In this document: positions 35,101-44,600 of the stretch, piece after piece
How the letters are laid out: every line of letters begins with the position of its first letter
How positions within the stretch are numbered: the stretch's first letter is position 1
DNA from: Lepas anatifera
Lineage: Eukaryota; Arthropoda; Thecostraca; Lepadidae
Length of the DNA: 64,000 nucleotides
Assembly: GCA_034440635.1 (NCBI GenBank)
Contig: JAOTON010000332.1
Location: forward strand, 434,001 to 498,000
Reading direction: 5' to 3'
Position numbers and translations under genes: made by a program
The notes under the pieces: generated by a model
Databases searched by the model: none
What the model saw: the letters and a program-made list of their open reading frames with translations, nothing else
Told to the model about the DNA's origin: nothing

Positions 35101-37040
35101 GTCTAATGCTGTCTACCGTGACATACTTATGTCCATACTGTTACAGTCGGCATCACCTATTTACAGGCAACATAATCAGGTACATTAATGGACGCAGTGC
35201 ATACCACGTGATCGTTTCTACGTGGAAATGTTTGTGTCTTGTATTCTCTGTGTCGTGTCATGGTCCTTAATTCAGTGTTCCGTGTTCCTTTGTTCTGATT
35301 ATTATAGGAGAGCGACCGGCACTCTGCATTCCTGGCAGCCGGTTATGTTGCAAGCCCCCCATACTGAGCTATGTCTGTGCCGGCAGGTATCTCCGACGCA
35401 GCTGAGCCGTCCTGGCTGGCTGCGCCACCTGAGTCACCCAGAGACGCCGCCTGCACCTCAGCTGACGCCGCCTCCCACCCCGCCCAAACCCTCCGCCCAG
35501 ACCGTTTGGAGCACCCCCGAGAAGCCGCCCCCGCTGCCCGCCAGGTACTCACCGCTACTGGGAAAATATGTCAAGCACAAATGTAATTATTTATGTTTAG
35601 AAAACCACCAACTACTAAGGCTATATGGCATTGCCAACTCGCACCCTGTTGGTAGAGATTGTGGCGACCAGATCACGCTTTTTCAGGGGGTGTGTCGCAG
35701 CTAAAATTGGCTGTATTTGCTCCTGTAAGGCTAGCGCACAGAATCAGCCGCCTGTCCCCGACGACATTTCATTGATTGTCACCGTATTTCACCGCGCTTC
35801 TAGTGTTTATAATGACCCCTATGGAAGTATATTGAAGTATTTTTTCTGGCACAGTGATTTCGGCGAAAAATGTTACGCTTGCTGCTAGTGACTAAGATAA
35901 AAAGGCTATGCTCTCAAAGCTCCAAAGTCGTATTTGTACGTCATTGATCTTGTGCGTATCGTTTGCCAGGTCTCCCGGCTGTCGAAGCAGTCAGCCGCGC
36001 ACGCGCACCCTCCCGGATCGGCAACCCCGTGTCGGGTCGGCAGCGGCGGCCTCCGGGACCGTTCCGTGCGCGTCTCCATGGAGGCTGACCGTTCGGCGCG
36101 CGCGTCTGCCGAGAAGGACCGTTCTACGCGCACCTCGATGGACCCTAGTCGACCGCGGCGATCCGGTGACAGCGTGCAGGCGCGGCTACGGAAGCTGCTC
36201 ACTCCCAGCGGATCCGGGTCCCGGCGGGACAGTGAGGGGAGCGGCGGCGGCAGTGGCAGACACAAGTCGCTGCCCGACATCAGCGGCAAGGATGTGCGGG
36301 ACGGCGGCGCTGGACACGGCAGAGACTCGGCGGCACAGTCTGAAGAGGAGAGCGACAGTGCGTCCGCGGCTGATGAGGACGGTAACAGCCGATCGTATCG
36401 CAGTCGTGGCCGCGCCACCTCCGACTACGTCAGCCGATCTCCAGCGTCAGCCCTCACGCCCAGTGAGGTGACGTCACGCTACCGTGACGTCACACGCCGT
36501 GACGCCTACACAGACGACGGTGTGCCGTCACGCATCCCGGAGTCACCTCCCCACCGACCCGTAACGCGCTCCAAGTCGGACGTCAGTCACAAGTACGGCG
36601 CTGGAAACATGTCGGGAAGGCAGGTCCTCGGCCTGTGGACCATCGAGCAGCCGGCCGTGCCGCCGCCGCTGCCAGCCAAGCCGCTCCGCCGTGGCTCGCG
36701 AGGCTCGGCTGAGCTGGGTCGGTTCTTTGACCAGCTCGGCATGGATGGTGAGCGGTTCAGAGGGGTGGCTCGAGTGCCCTCCGACCACTGGTCGCCAGTG
36801 GAAACGCCCAGTTTCTGGGACGGTCTTTCAGCTGGGTCTTCGCGCGGCGGGCGGAGAGCCAGCGCCGCCAGCGAGGAGTCGTCGTCGGGAGCGGCGCGTC
36901 GGCTGGACGCGGGCGGACTGCGCGCTCAGCTGCTGCTGCCTGCTGCCGCCGAGCCCAGCATCGTGGAGAAGAACGCTCGCATCGTCAAGTGGCTGTTTCA
37001 CGTCAGAAAGGCGCAGGAGGAGTGGCTAGGCGTGACGTGA
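32088..37040 (+). CDS. FAM110: FAM110-family protein, 5' end uncertain
   Basis: Gene-level entry covering three exons, listed separately. FAM110 proteins are small, mostly disordered proteins found at centrosomes and spindle poles in vertebrates; their biochemical activity is not established. The assignment rests on four blocks seen in the usual order: KSAVEMLQETKAFYVKSERV (family SAVERLxADKAKYVKS), a Ser-rich RSKSDVSHKYG block, ELGRFFDQLGMDGERF (family LERFFNxxGLDPEE) and SIVEKNARIVKWLFHVRKAQ (family SxxERNARVIKWLYxxRQA). The 450-odd residues found exceed the roughly 300-370 of vertebrate members, mostly through longer disordered Ser/Arg- and Pro-rich linkers. The start codon is not certain; a candidate first exon lies at 524-602. 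Confidence 0.85.
32319..33344. mobile_element. complete piggyBac-like non-autonomous element, AGGTCA-rich
   Basis: The element is 1,026 bp and sits 120 bp inside the FAM110-like intron. It is flanked by TTAA at 32315-32318 and 33345-33348. The terminal inverted repeats are CCCTCGCCCCACCGGGGGG on the left and, read in reverse, CCCGCGCCCCACCGGGGGT on the right. TTAA-CCC...GGG-TTAA is the piggyBac signature. Subterminal palindromes GGGGGCCATCGATGGCCCCC occur at both ends (about 32332 and 33284). The interior has at least a dozen AGGTCA or TGACCT hexamers and no open frame, so it must be mobilised in trans. Confidence 0.88.
33428..33670. repeat. 243-bp direct repeat, copy 1
   Basis: It begins CGTCCGCTTAAAAGTGCACC and ends TGTCTCCAGTTATG. 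The second copy lies exactly 614 bp downstream (34042-34284) with only a handful of substitutions and no net length change. The 371 bp between them are not duplicated. It could be a recent local duplication or the terminal repeats of a tiny LTR-type (TRIM-like) element, although the ends do not read TG...CA. Confidence 0.9.
34042..34284. repeat. 243-bp direct repeat, copy 2
   Basis: Second copy of the segment at 33428-33670, in the same orientation within the FAM110-like intron. Differences include AATAATAAAGG against AATAAAAAGGG and TGACAGCG against TGATAGCG. Confidence 0.9.
34843..34980. mobile_element. second copy of the dispersed repeat found at 30454
   Basis: It shares CTGGAGATC, ACAGCAATACAAG, CCTATGGGA and AAAATCCAGGGGGTCC with 30454-30585 in the same order and orientation. 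Flanking duplications are not clear for this copy. Confidence 0.55.
34985..35386. other. intron of FAM110-like gene; nothing recognised
   Basis: Unique-looking intron sequence ending in the acceptor GTGCCGGCAG. Confidence 0.4.
35387..35569 (+). CDS. FAM110: FAM110-like proline-rich exon (3' end uncertain)
   Basis: The acceptor GTGCCGGCAG precedes 35387 and the frame continues in phase 0 from the upstream exon. The peptide is Pro-rich, with TPPPTPPKPSA and EKPPPLPAR, both SH3-ligand-like. The best-looking donor boundary (GCCAG|GTACTC after 35544) leaves phase 2, which does not fit the next exon's phase-0 frame. Extending to a weaker donor (TAT|GTCAAG after 35569) keeps the frame and adds YSPLLGKY. 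Either the weak donor is used, a short exon is missed between 35545 and 35969, or there is an indel. Confidence 0.6.
35604..35675 (-). mobile_element. SINE body fragment
   Basis: Similar over about 70 bp to 15191-15260, with shared blocks such as TATRYGGCRTYGCCAACTC and GCTGTTGRGAGAT-like. In the 15-kb copy that stretch adjoins a tRNA-like head, but no head is seen here. It lies in the FAM110-like intron. Confidence 0.45.
35970..37040 (+). CDS. FAM110: FAM110-like 3' terminal coding exon
   Basis: The acceptor GTTTGCCAG precedes 35970. A single frame of 356 codons runs to TGA at 37038-37040. It begins VSRLSKQSAAHAHPP and is Ser/Arg-rich (36060-36240). It then carries KSLPDISG (about 36265), an acidic SEEESDSASAADEDG stretch, the RSKSDVSHKYG block (36570-36600), a PPPLPAKP SH3-type ligand (about 36660-36685), ELGRFFDQLGMDGERF (36711-36757) and the C-terminal SIVEKNARIVKWLFHVRKAQ block (36957-37015). 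Two full TGACGTCA palindromes fall inside the coding sequence at about 36471 and 36486. A donor-like AAG|GTGAGC 20 bp after the stop hints at a 3'UTR intron. Confidence 0.88.
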   Translation, partial: VSRLSKQSAAHAHPPGSATPCRVGSGGLRDRSVRVSMEADRSARASAEKDRSTRTSMDPSRPRRSGDSVQARLRKLLTPSGSGSRRDSEGSGGGSGRHKSLPDISGKDVRDGGAGHGRDSAAQSEEESDSASAADEDGNSRSYRSRGRATSDYVSRSPASALTPSEVTSRYRDVTRRDAYTDDGVPSRIPESPPHRPVTRSKSDVSHKYGAGNMSGRQVLGLWTIEQPAVPPPLPAKPLRRGSRGSAELGRFFDQLGMDGERFRGVARVPSDHWSPVETPSFWDGLSAGSSRGGRRASAASEESSSGAARRLDAGGLRAQLLLPAAAEPSIVEKNARIVKWLFHVRKAQEEWLGVT

Positions 37041-38841
37041 TGCAGCGTGGTCAGTGCAAGGTGAGCGTCTGGGTGTGTTCAGTTGTATTTTGTCATTCTG
37101 ATTCAATTAGTTCCTGACCAGAGTCATCGTTTGTGAGAATGGTAGATGTTCTCCACATTTTTTGGTTTTAGTGGAACCAGGTTATCTTTTCAAGAAAAGA
37201 AGGGGTTGGGTGGTACACAGCTTTCAGTGAGAGAGCATCATCATAGTGGATCATCGTGAGTTTAATCCTTGAATTCTACTCTTTACAGCTCAGGAGTAGC
37301 TGTGCGCTTTCCACCGTCTCGATTTATTTCCCCGCGTGTACAATAAGTGCAGAATTCGGGTAAGCTTGCAAAGCTGCTACACTGTCCGCGATTAGATCCT
37401 AAATTTGATCTCCAGCTGTTCCCATAATTGCTTGGCAGAATTGTCGTGGAGCGCGCGAACTCGACCCGCTGCTAACTGCCATATTGGACGCCCTGGGCGT
37501 GCCATCTGTCCGGAACTCCGGGGGATGCCAGTGCCATCTACCGACGGGACGGAAAGCTTGGAGTGACACTGGTGGCAAATGCTATGGACTGCGCCCAAAC
37601 GTCTGGACGCTCCTACGTTCGGAGGGCTCCTAGTGGGTGAAATCCACGTCGCTGGTAATTTAAAGTTTTACTTTTGTGACCACCGGTGAGTGGGACCAAG
37701 TGTCTTTGGTTATTTAATTTTTGTCTAGGATGACTATGTTCCTAATGTCGGCCATCTAGTCGTTGTCAATCCAGGATCGCCTTCAGCTTTATTGTTGGGC
37801 CTCGAAAAATTGCAGGATACCCTGAATCAGGCATGCCACCGATTGTACTGTACTTCTCTCCCGTGGTGATGTGTGTTACAGAGTAATGTATCAACTGCTT
37901 CATCGGGTTCCACCAGTACCGCAGAAGGAGTGCTGTGTTCTAACTTGTTTTTGATTTGCTTGATTAAATCACGGAGGCTGTTTTCGGAGGGTAGCGGTGT
38001 TGGACAGTCAATGGCGGCCCAGGGATACGTTTGGCACCATGTGTGTTTTTTAAGACAGCCTGTGGTAACCTTCTCACTGCCAACTCAGCGAAATAGGCAC
38101 TACCTACCTGGATCCTCCTTTACCTTTACTTAGCATTGGTAGGATTACGTTTTTACCCTGTCTGCCGACAGACCAATTGAAGTGATCTTTCACAGTTTTG
38201 TTTGCGTGCGCAGTATTGTTTTGTGATGTGGCGGCGCGGTTCTCGGCGGAAGGAGGCGCCGCAGTGATCTGTGTGGTATTATTGCTGACGCCCGGCGCTT
38301 TCAGTTACCCTGGCTCAGTCGGAGGTCGCAGCGGCCCAAGCCAGTGCTGGCTTCTACCCAGCTAAGACAGAGGGCCGCGCATGGCGATTGTGATTTTCCT
38401 ACTGTAATGTGTGGACCAATTGTTTTTTTATTGTTTTGAGTGATTTTTTGTTGTGCGGATTTATTGTGACAATGATGGATGTGTGGCTTTAATTGGACAT
38501 TCTGAAGACATTTTCTTCGCCGCTGTTTCCCCATTCATTTTACATTACTGGGTCAACTATACATTAAGGCCGTTTCTGAATGCGGGCGTTTTTTTTTTGT
38601 CTGGCCTATCTTGAAGTGCAGATTGTTTGACCGTCCGTGAAGGAAATATGGCAGCTTTATGGGGTTTGCACTAAGCTATCTCTCGGGCAGAGCGTACCAA
38701 GATCAGTGGTTTTATCTTTCTTCACTCTCAGAGCCCACACGCTACATAGCCCCCCCTCTTCTCATGGGCCTAACGGAAACTAACTGCGGAGACGTCAGCG
38801 TTATCAGAGCGGAGTTGTGAATTACTCGGGGCCCCTTTCCG
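37041..38841. other. FAM110-like 3'UTR/downstream; no other gene recognised
   Basis: I see no clear AATAAA signal close to the stop. No further exon or repeat recognised. Confidence 0.4.
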
Positions 38842-38849
38842 GTGCTGCC

Positions 38850-39046
38850 CATCGGCGGATCCAGGATCAATTTTTGGAGGGGGTCAAAGCAACGTTTTTA
38901 GGGGAAATCGAGAAAAAATCGCGGAAACATGGTATTTTCAAAGACACACGACTAAAATTTGGTCTTTGGAAGGCCAAAGATACTATTTTAGGATTTGGAG
39001 GGGACCACGGCCCCTCTGACCCCCCCTCCACTTGGATCCGCCAGCA
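38850..39046. mobile_element. hAT-type MITE, family 'GGCGGATCCAGGA', variant copy
   Basis: The left end is CATCGGCGGATCCAGGATCA and the right end is CACTTGGATCCGCCAGCA. Flanks GTGCTGCC (38842-38849) and GTGCTGTC (39047-39054) match at 7 of 8 positions. The interior differs from the other copies, sharing mainly the ends, so it may be a separate subfamily mobilised by the same transposase. Confidence 0.72.
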
Positions 39047-39054
39047 GTGCTGTC

Positions 39055-40763
39055 AGTCGCGTTACAGCCATCGAGGAAGGTGGGAGGCGTGGGGAACGAC
39101 TAGCTCGAGAACCGCCCATTGCATCGGGGGCGGCGGGTCTTCTGCCACCAGCTGCTTTTTTGGTATCGCTTCAAAGATCATGCCTTATTTCAAATCCCAT
39201 AAAGAAGTGTAATATTTCCTGAAATGGACAATGTAAAGTCACGTTCGTGTCGTGCGTGTATTTTTTCAGCTGTACATGACAGGCGTTTAAAATCTCTATC
39301 GTACCCTCCCAGAGAGTTGCTGGCGTAAGGATTCATTTCATAATGCCGTGTTGTATTTCTGTTAACACTGTCTCGAAGTGCGATTGAGCCGCTGCTACGA
39401 AGCCACTGATAGTGAATGTGTTCCCGTTTCGCCCTCTGGTTTTTGTAATGAAGACGACCGATACTGCGATTTGTTTGAAGCCTTCGGCTTGCCTGCGTCA
39501 CTGATCGGCATCCCTGTAGCAATTAGTGTTGGCACCGTTGCCATGCCAACGCTGTGAGTTTCTACCGCCGTGATTGAGCTTTTCTTGTGCAGTGCTGTCG
39601 TTTTCGGCTAAAGTGACGCAATGGGGCCGGCGCCGTCAACGTTTTCACGTGTAATGAAAGATGTGTTGAGCACAATACATACATGACTGGTAGGATGCAT
39701 TTTTGTGGTATCTATTCAGAAGAGCTGGTTCGCTTACTTGACGGAACTATATAAAATGAATATGATATATTTCAAATATTATATCGGAAAACCCCATTTT
39801 CAGGGCTTTAAAGTCAATCAGTTGGGTTATGTTTAAATTCCAAACCGTCATACGCCTTCCACCAATGAACAAGTCGGTTTTATGCCTCAATCTGAATCCA
39901 GCAAGCCATACGCTTCTGCTGGGGGCCTGGCCCCATCCCCCTTTTATAAAAACATCACAATTTCAACCAAATTGAGGGGAAAATGAACGCTTTGTAACCA
40001 AGCATGTGGGTAAGACAACAATGAGCCTGAATCTGGTGAGTTGTTGGGATGGGGGATTTCTTAACAGGTTTATGTTTATGACGAAACCAAAGAGCAGTGA
40101 TGTTCCGCATCACAACCCCATCAAACACTTACATTTTCAGGGTGACTTTGAGTTGCTCTCGACGTCCCTAATCTAATTTCATTGAAATCTGCACTGTGTT
40201 GTGAACCATTCCTTACCCCCGACAGCATATGCGGACCCGGGGGACATCTCCACCGACTGACCTATTCACCACTTTCTAAAAACCGAAATCGCCACGGTAC
40301 CTCTGAGGCAGCATTACCCACCCACGGGCGGGCGCGAGATAGCGCCGTTTGGGGAGGGATACTCGGTCGGAATCGTAAAAAGTGGTAAAGAAAATCAGCC
40401 AAAATTTTGTCATCTGGGGGTATGGCCCCTTAGCTCCCCCCCACCCTTGCGTCCGTCAGTGCACCAACCAAGCACCAACCCCACGCCCCCTGCGGTCCGC
40501 AGTTCGGCGTCCCCACAATGGGATACCCGGCCCTTTGATAGGATTACGCATGGCACCTCTGACCAAAATGTCCGCCTCCTGCCTTAAACTCTTGATCTAA
40601 ATTTGCCGGCTGGTTCCGGTTTTTCCGATTTGCTGATTTAGGGGCCCAATTCCTCGGCGCCTACCACATGCTCAGTCGGAAAGTCAAAGTAACATTTTTG
40701 GGGCCCACCGGGAGCCAAACACTCTCCCCTCCCCAAATTATCCTCACCCAAATACACAAAGCA
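39055..40763. other. intergenic; no gene recognised
   Basis: No exon, RNA gene or terminal repeat was recognised. Confidence 0.4.
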
Positions 40764-40771
40764 CTATACAA

Positions 40772-41048
40772 CAAACACGGATCCAGGATTGCCGATGGGG
40801 GGCGGGCACCTCCTCGGGCGGGGGCGCCATCCGGACCAGGGGGCGCCACTTTTGACCGGCAAAACCTATCAGGTGGGCGCCAAATCCTATCGGTGGGCGC
40901 CGATTTTCGCATCCTTGGGGGGGTGGGAAACGACGTTTCAGGAGGCGCTATTGACCTTTCAGGGGGGCGCCGTGACCATTTCAGGGGGCGCCGAGGGTCG
41001 ATCGGAGGGGGGGCACGTGCCCCCTTTGCTCCCCTGGATCCGCCCATG
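40772..41048. mobile_element. hAT-type MITE, family 'GGCGGATCCAGGA', copy 3 with exact duplication
   Basis: A 277-bp element with exact 8-bp duplication CTATACAA at 40764-40771 and 41049-41056. The ends are CAAACACGGATCCAGGATTG and, in reverse from the right, CATGGGCGGATCCAGG. The interior carries the family blocks TATCAGGTGGGCGCCAAATC, CGCATCCTTGG and TTTCAGGGGGCGCCG. Confidence 0.9.
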
Positions 41049-41056
41049 CTATACAA

Positions 41057-41598
41057 CCCACATAACCTAACTTCATTCATAAGTCTACCATTAAAAAGAT
41101 AAGTGATTCGAAATGACCTGACCCACTTCTTGTCAGGGTTGTAAAGGACCTTCTTGTCACATCGCAAGGATTATGTGATAGTATGGACATGGACTACGAG
41201 GGAAAACTAAAGGTTTTAGAGAAGAGACTCGGCACATTAGAGTTGCCAGATTCAATCATCATTTCTACCAGCAAGAGGCTGACACGTGTGTTTGCGCGGC
41301 GTATTGTGGTGTGTTGCGTGCGTGTGTTGCATCTGTATTGATTTGTTCGTTGCAGTTCTATTCATTTGGTGTTTGTTATTGTTTGTTCACGCTTGGCCGT
41401 GAGAGAGGATGGCCGGTGGCGAGCAGCGTGTGTAGAGAGCAAGATAATTCAAATTTACATTGCGGTCGTTAATCCACGTGGTTGTGCCACCAGTGCCAGA
41501 TATAATTTTGATAGACATGTTATGGCTGGTCGTTTGACATATTTTGCTTATATTATCTCCTCTGATACTCTGCAAGTTAGTTTCTGGTCGTCGTCGCC
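41057..41598 (+). promoter_or_regulatory. DDX27: DDX27 upstream region/5'UTR
   Basis: About 540 bp between a MITE and the start codon. A CACGTG E-box lies near 41282 in a GT-rich stretch. The start lies in a good context (CGTCGCCATGG). No TATA box was recognised. The promoter role is inferred from position. Confidence 0.35.
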
Positions 41599-41673
41599 AT
41601 GGATCTCCAGAGAACAATAGATTCAGATGAGGACGTCGATAATATATCAGTCTCAAGTGACGAAACTTCGACG
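41599..41673 (+). CDS. DDX27: DDX27 exon 1
   Basis: The ATG in a good Kozak context begins [20 protein letters not shown], an acidic, Ser-rich start as in other DDX27 proteins. The strong donor ACG|GTATGT follows, leaving phase 0, which matches exon 2. Linkage to exon 2 across 3.5 kb rests on phase and position, as this part is poorly conserved. Confidence 0.72.
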
Positions 41674-44600
41674 GTATGTACTATTTTGCTATGTTCTGCA
41701 TTTTGGGATTAGGGCTGCGTTCTTTGGAATTGTCCGAGGAAGGATTCCAGGGCTGTGTCATAATTTTCCCCAAATTCTGGGTGCAGAATGTTCTTGAATG
41801 AGGCTGGAATGTGGTGTAAATGGTGAGGTGTGATAGTCTTATTGCTTACCCATTTTGACTTGTGTGGGTGCAAATCTTTCATTAACTTTCCTTTAGATGT
41901 TATTATTAGGTGCTGATTATCCTGAAAAACATATTGTGGATCTAACAAGGAGATGCATTAAAAGTCCATGAAATAACTGCTACGAAATTCATCCAGTGTG
42001 CCACCATCTTGAGTGGGACTGTTTTTTTTCTGAGTGTTCCACACAGAATAACGGGAATATTCCTTGTGGAATCCCAGGCAAAATTTCAAAACAGCTTTGA
42101 TGTCATATTTCTCAGAATTCCAGGTCAAAATATTTCTAAGAACCCACCCTAGCTTTTGTGATATTGAAGCAACTTTGATTCCATGTCACATTGTGCCACT
42201 GCTTATGCTGTGTTACCCTGACTTACCTGTATTAATGACAGTGGTTTAAAAATATTTGTATTCATCATTTTCCGCTTTTGCAATATATTCTCAATAAGTA
42301 AATTTTGGGTAGTGATTTAGTGGTGCTTTATGATAAAAGTAGTGGTAGGGTATGGTTATTCCAGTTTGTAGCCATTGGTTTGCCCAGTATATTTCTCTGA
42401 AGTCACAGTTACTTTTCTGAACGTCAAAGTGACGTTTTCATTGTAACTATACTGGGCTAATTTGTAGAACTGTGCTGTGCAAAAATTACACTGTTTGTAT
42501 CAAATGAATATTTTATTTGTTTTTTTCTTTTGTGGAAATATCCTTTCAGGTAATATCTCATGTCTATGTATTCTGACTCTTGAAGCAAAGTAGTACATGT
42601 TTTGTATTCTTCTCAATGCCTATTCTTCAAATGTCCTTATACTTTTGAAAGCTAAAGTGAACTATTCAATTTTGGTATCAGGCTGAAGCCCAATGCCTTC
42701 TGAACAAAGGCATTGTCTTTTTTGTATAAAGCTGCAATGTGCCAGTCTGCGGAACGTGGCAGGTGACTCGACGAGGCGCTTGGGGCAGCCCAAAGCCTGC
42801 CCCAATTGGGGCAGAAATTTGGATGCTGGGGCAGACTCCTCCCACAGGGGGGTATTTTTACCGATACATGTTTATCTACTCCATTTTAAATGAAGCACCC
42901 AGAAATGAAAGAAAACTGTGCATCCAACTAGACGATGACAACACACCCACGACCCTCCACGCACAGCAGCAGCTATCTTGCATTTATGATGCACAACTTC
43001 AAGAATACTTTTGATTCAAAGGTATATTTACAAAGTATTTTCCCTTAAAGACGTCATTTGCCACTGCTTGCACTCCGTATAATCAATACTTTAAAAAATA
43101 TTTCAATTGATAACTAAATTTGATGAGGAATAATTTTTTTCCACAGCTAAAGCATTTTCCCCTTCCATTTTCTCACATTTGCATGAAAGCATGACAAAAT
43201 TTCGAATATTTTCACCCCTGGTTTTTACAACATCCAAGCGAAGAACGATTCCTGTACGCTCTTATGATGTCACATCACTCACTAGCATTTGTTCTTAGGG
43301 TGAGAGGGCTGGCATGATTTTCTTTTGAACGGTGGACCCCTTGAACAGTGGACCTTTTGACATAGACCCGATTTGCCGGCCTTTGGCGATCAAAACATAG
43401 CAGAGGAAATGCAAAAACTACATACAGGGAAATTTAATATCGAGTTCTAAGATTGTTTTTTGGAACTAAAACAAGATTTATATTACAAATTTAGAAAATA
43501 AGTTTAAATTTAGCTTTAGAAAGGCGCCTGTTGCCTGATTTTTATTCGCTTCCAGGAACTTTGACTTTACGTCTATTAAAAATTTCTTTTGTTTGGTATC
43601 TTTTTAACCATATTTCTCTAGATGACAAATATGACGCTTTTGAGACAATTCAGCTTTTTCAGCGCAACTGTAACTAGAGATTGTTGTTTCTTTTCATTAT
43701 TTTTCTTCTTCCCTCGGTGATTACCCGTACAGACCGCTGCCCCAAGTACTAGTTCCTGCCCCAAGATCGACCAAAAGCTGCCCCAAATCGGTAGGTCTGC
43801 CCCGAGGCTGCCCCAACGAGATCTCGTCGAAATCTGCCACGTTCTGCAGACTGGGCAATGTGGCCAACGATGTCACATGGGAGATGGTGGTGCAGTGGCA
43901 GCTAAGACAACAGGGCGCCAACACGCTGTGCGCTGCTGCGTGTTGACAGGGGGGAGTTTGATACCTGGAGGATTGTGGTGACCTCTTGTAACGGTGTCAC
44001 ATCGGAGAGTGATCCCCGGTTGCAATGGGAAACTTGACTGACACGCCGTGGCTCATGGAGAACGATGTTTACCAGGGGGAAATAAAAGTTGATTTGCGCC
44101 GAGAAACCACGGCGTAAAATTTGGGAGCTCCGGCCATCTGCGTAAGTTTTCCATCCCAGAACACATAACGTAAAGATACGTACAGAGCAGAGCGGCGGCC
44201 TGGCCTTAACATTCGAGTAAACCACTCGAAATCCTCTACGTTTCTCCAAGACTTGAGTATAAAGTAAGCAAAATTCCGTAACGTAAGATGGGACTGTTTT
44301 GAAGTCGTGGGTAACTTCCAACATTGTTAAGGATTGATAAAAATGTTATTTTATTCGGGAATGGTTCCGTGGGAAGTGTTACAGAATTGTCAAAGAAAAA
44401 TAAAATAAAAATCTATAAGCAAAGTGTATTTATTTGATATTTACGAAAATGCGTAAAAATTCCTTATGTTTCTTATGCTGTGTGAAATTTCTATTATGAC
44501 GCATGGCGGAAAATCGATAATTGTCTGAAAGCCCACTGTGCAAGAATTCGTGCCTTAGCCAAATATTATTTTCCCCTGATGTGTACGTAGGTAGACGTGT

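Noticed and set aside
35906..36471. Alternative frames across the FAM110-like terminal exon (187 codons + and 170 codons -)
   Set aside because: They are Ser/Arg-rich shadows; only the 356-codon frame contains the FAM110 blocks through to the stop.
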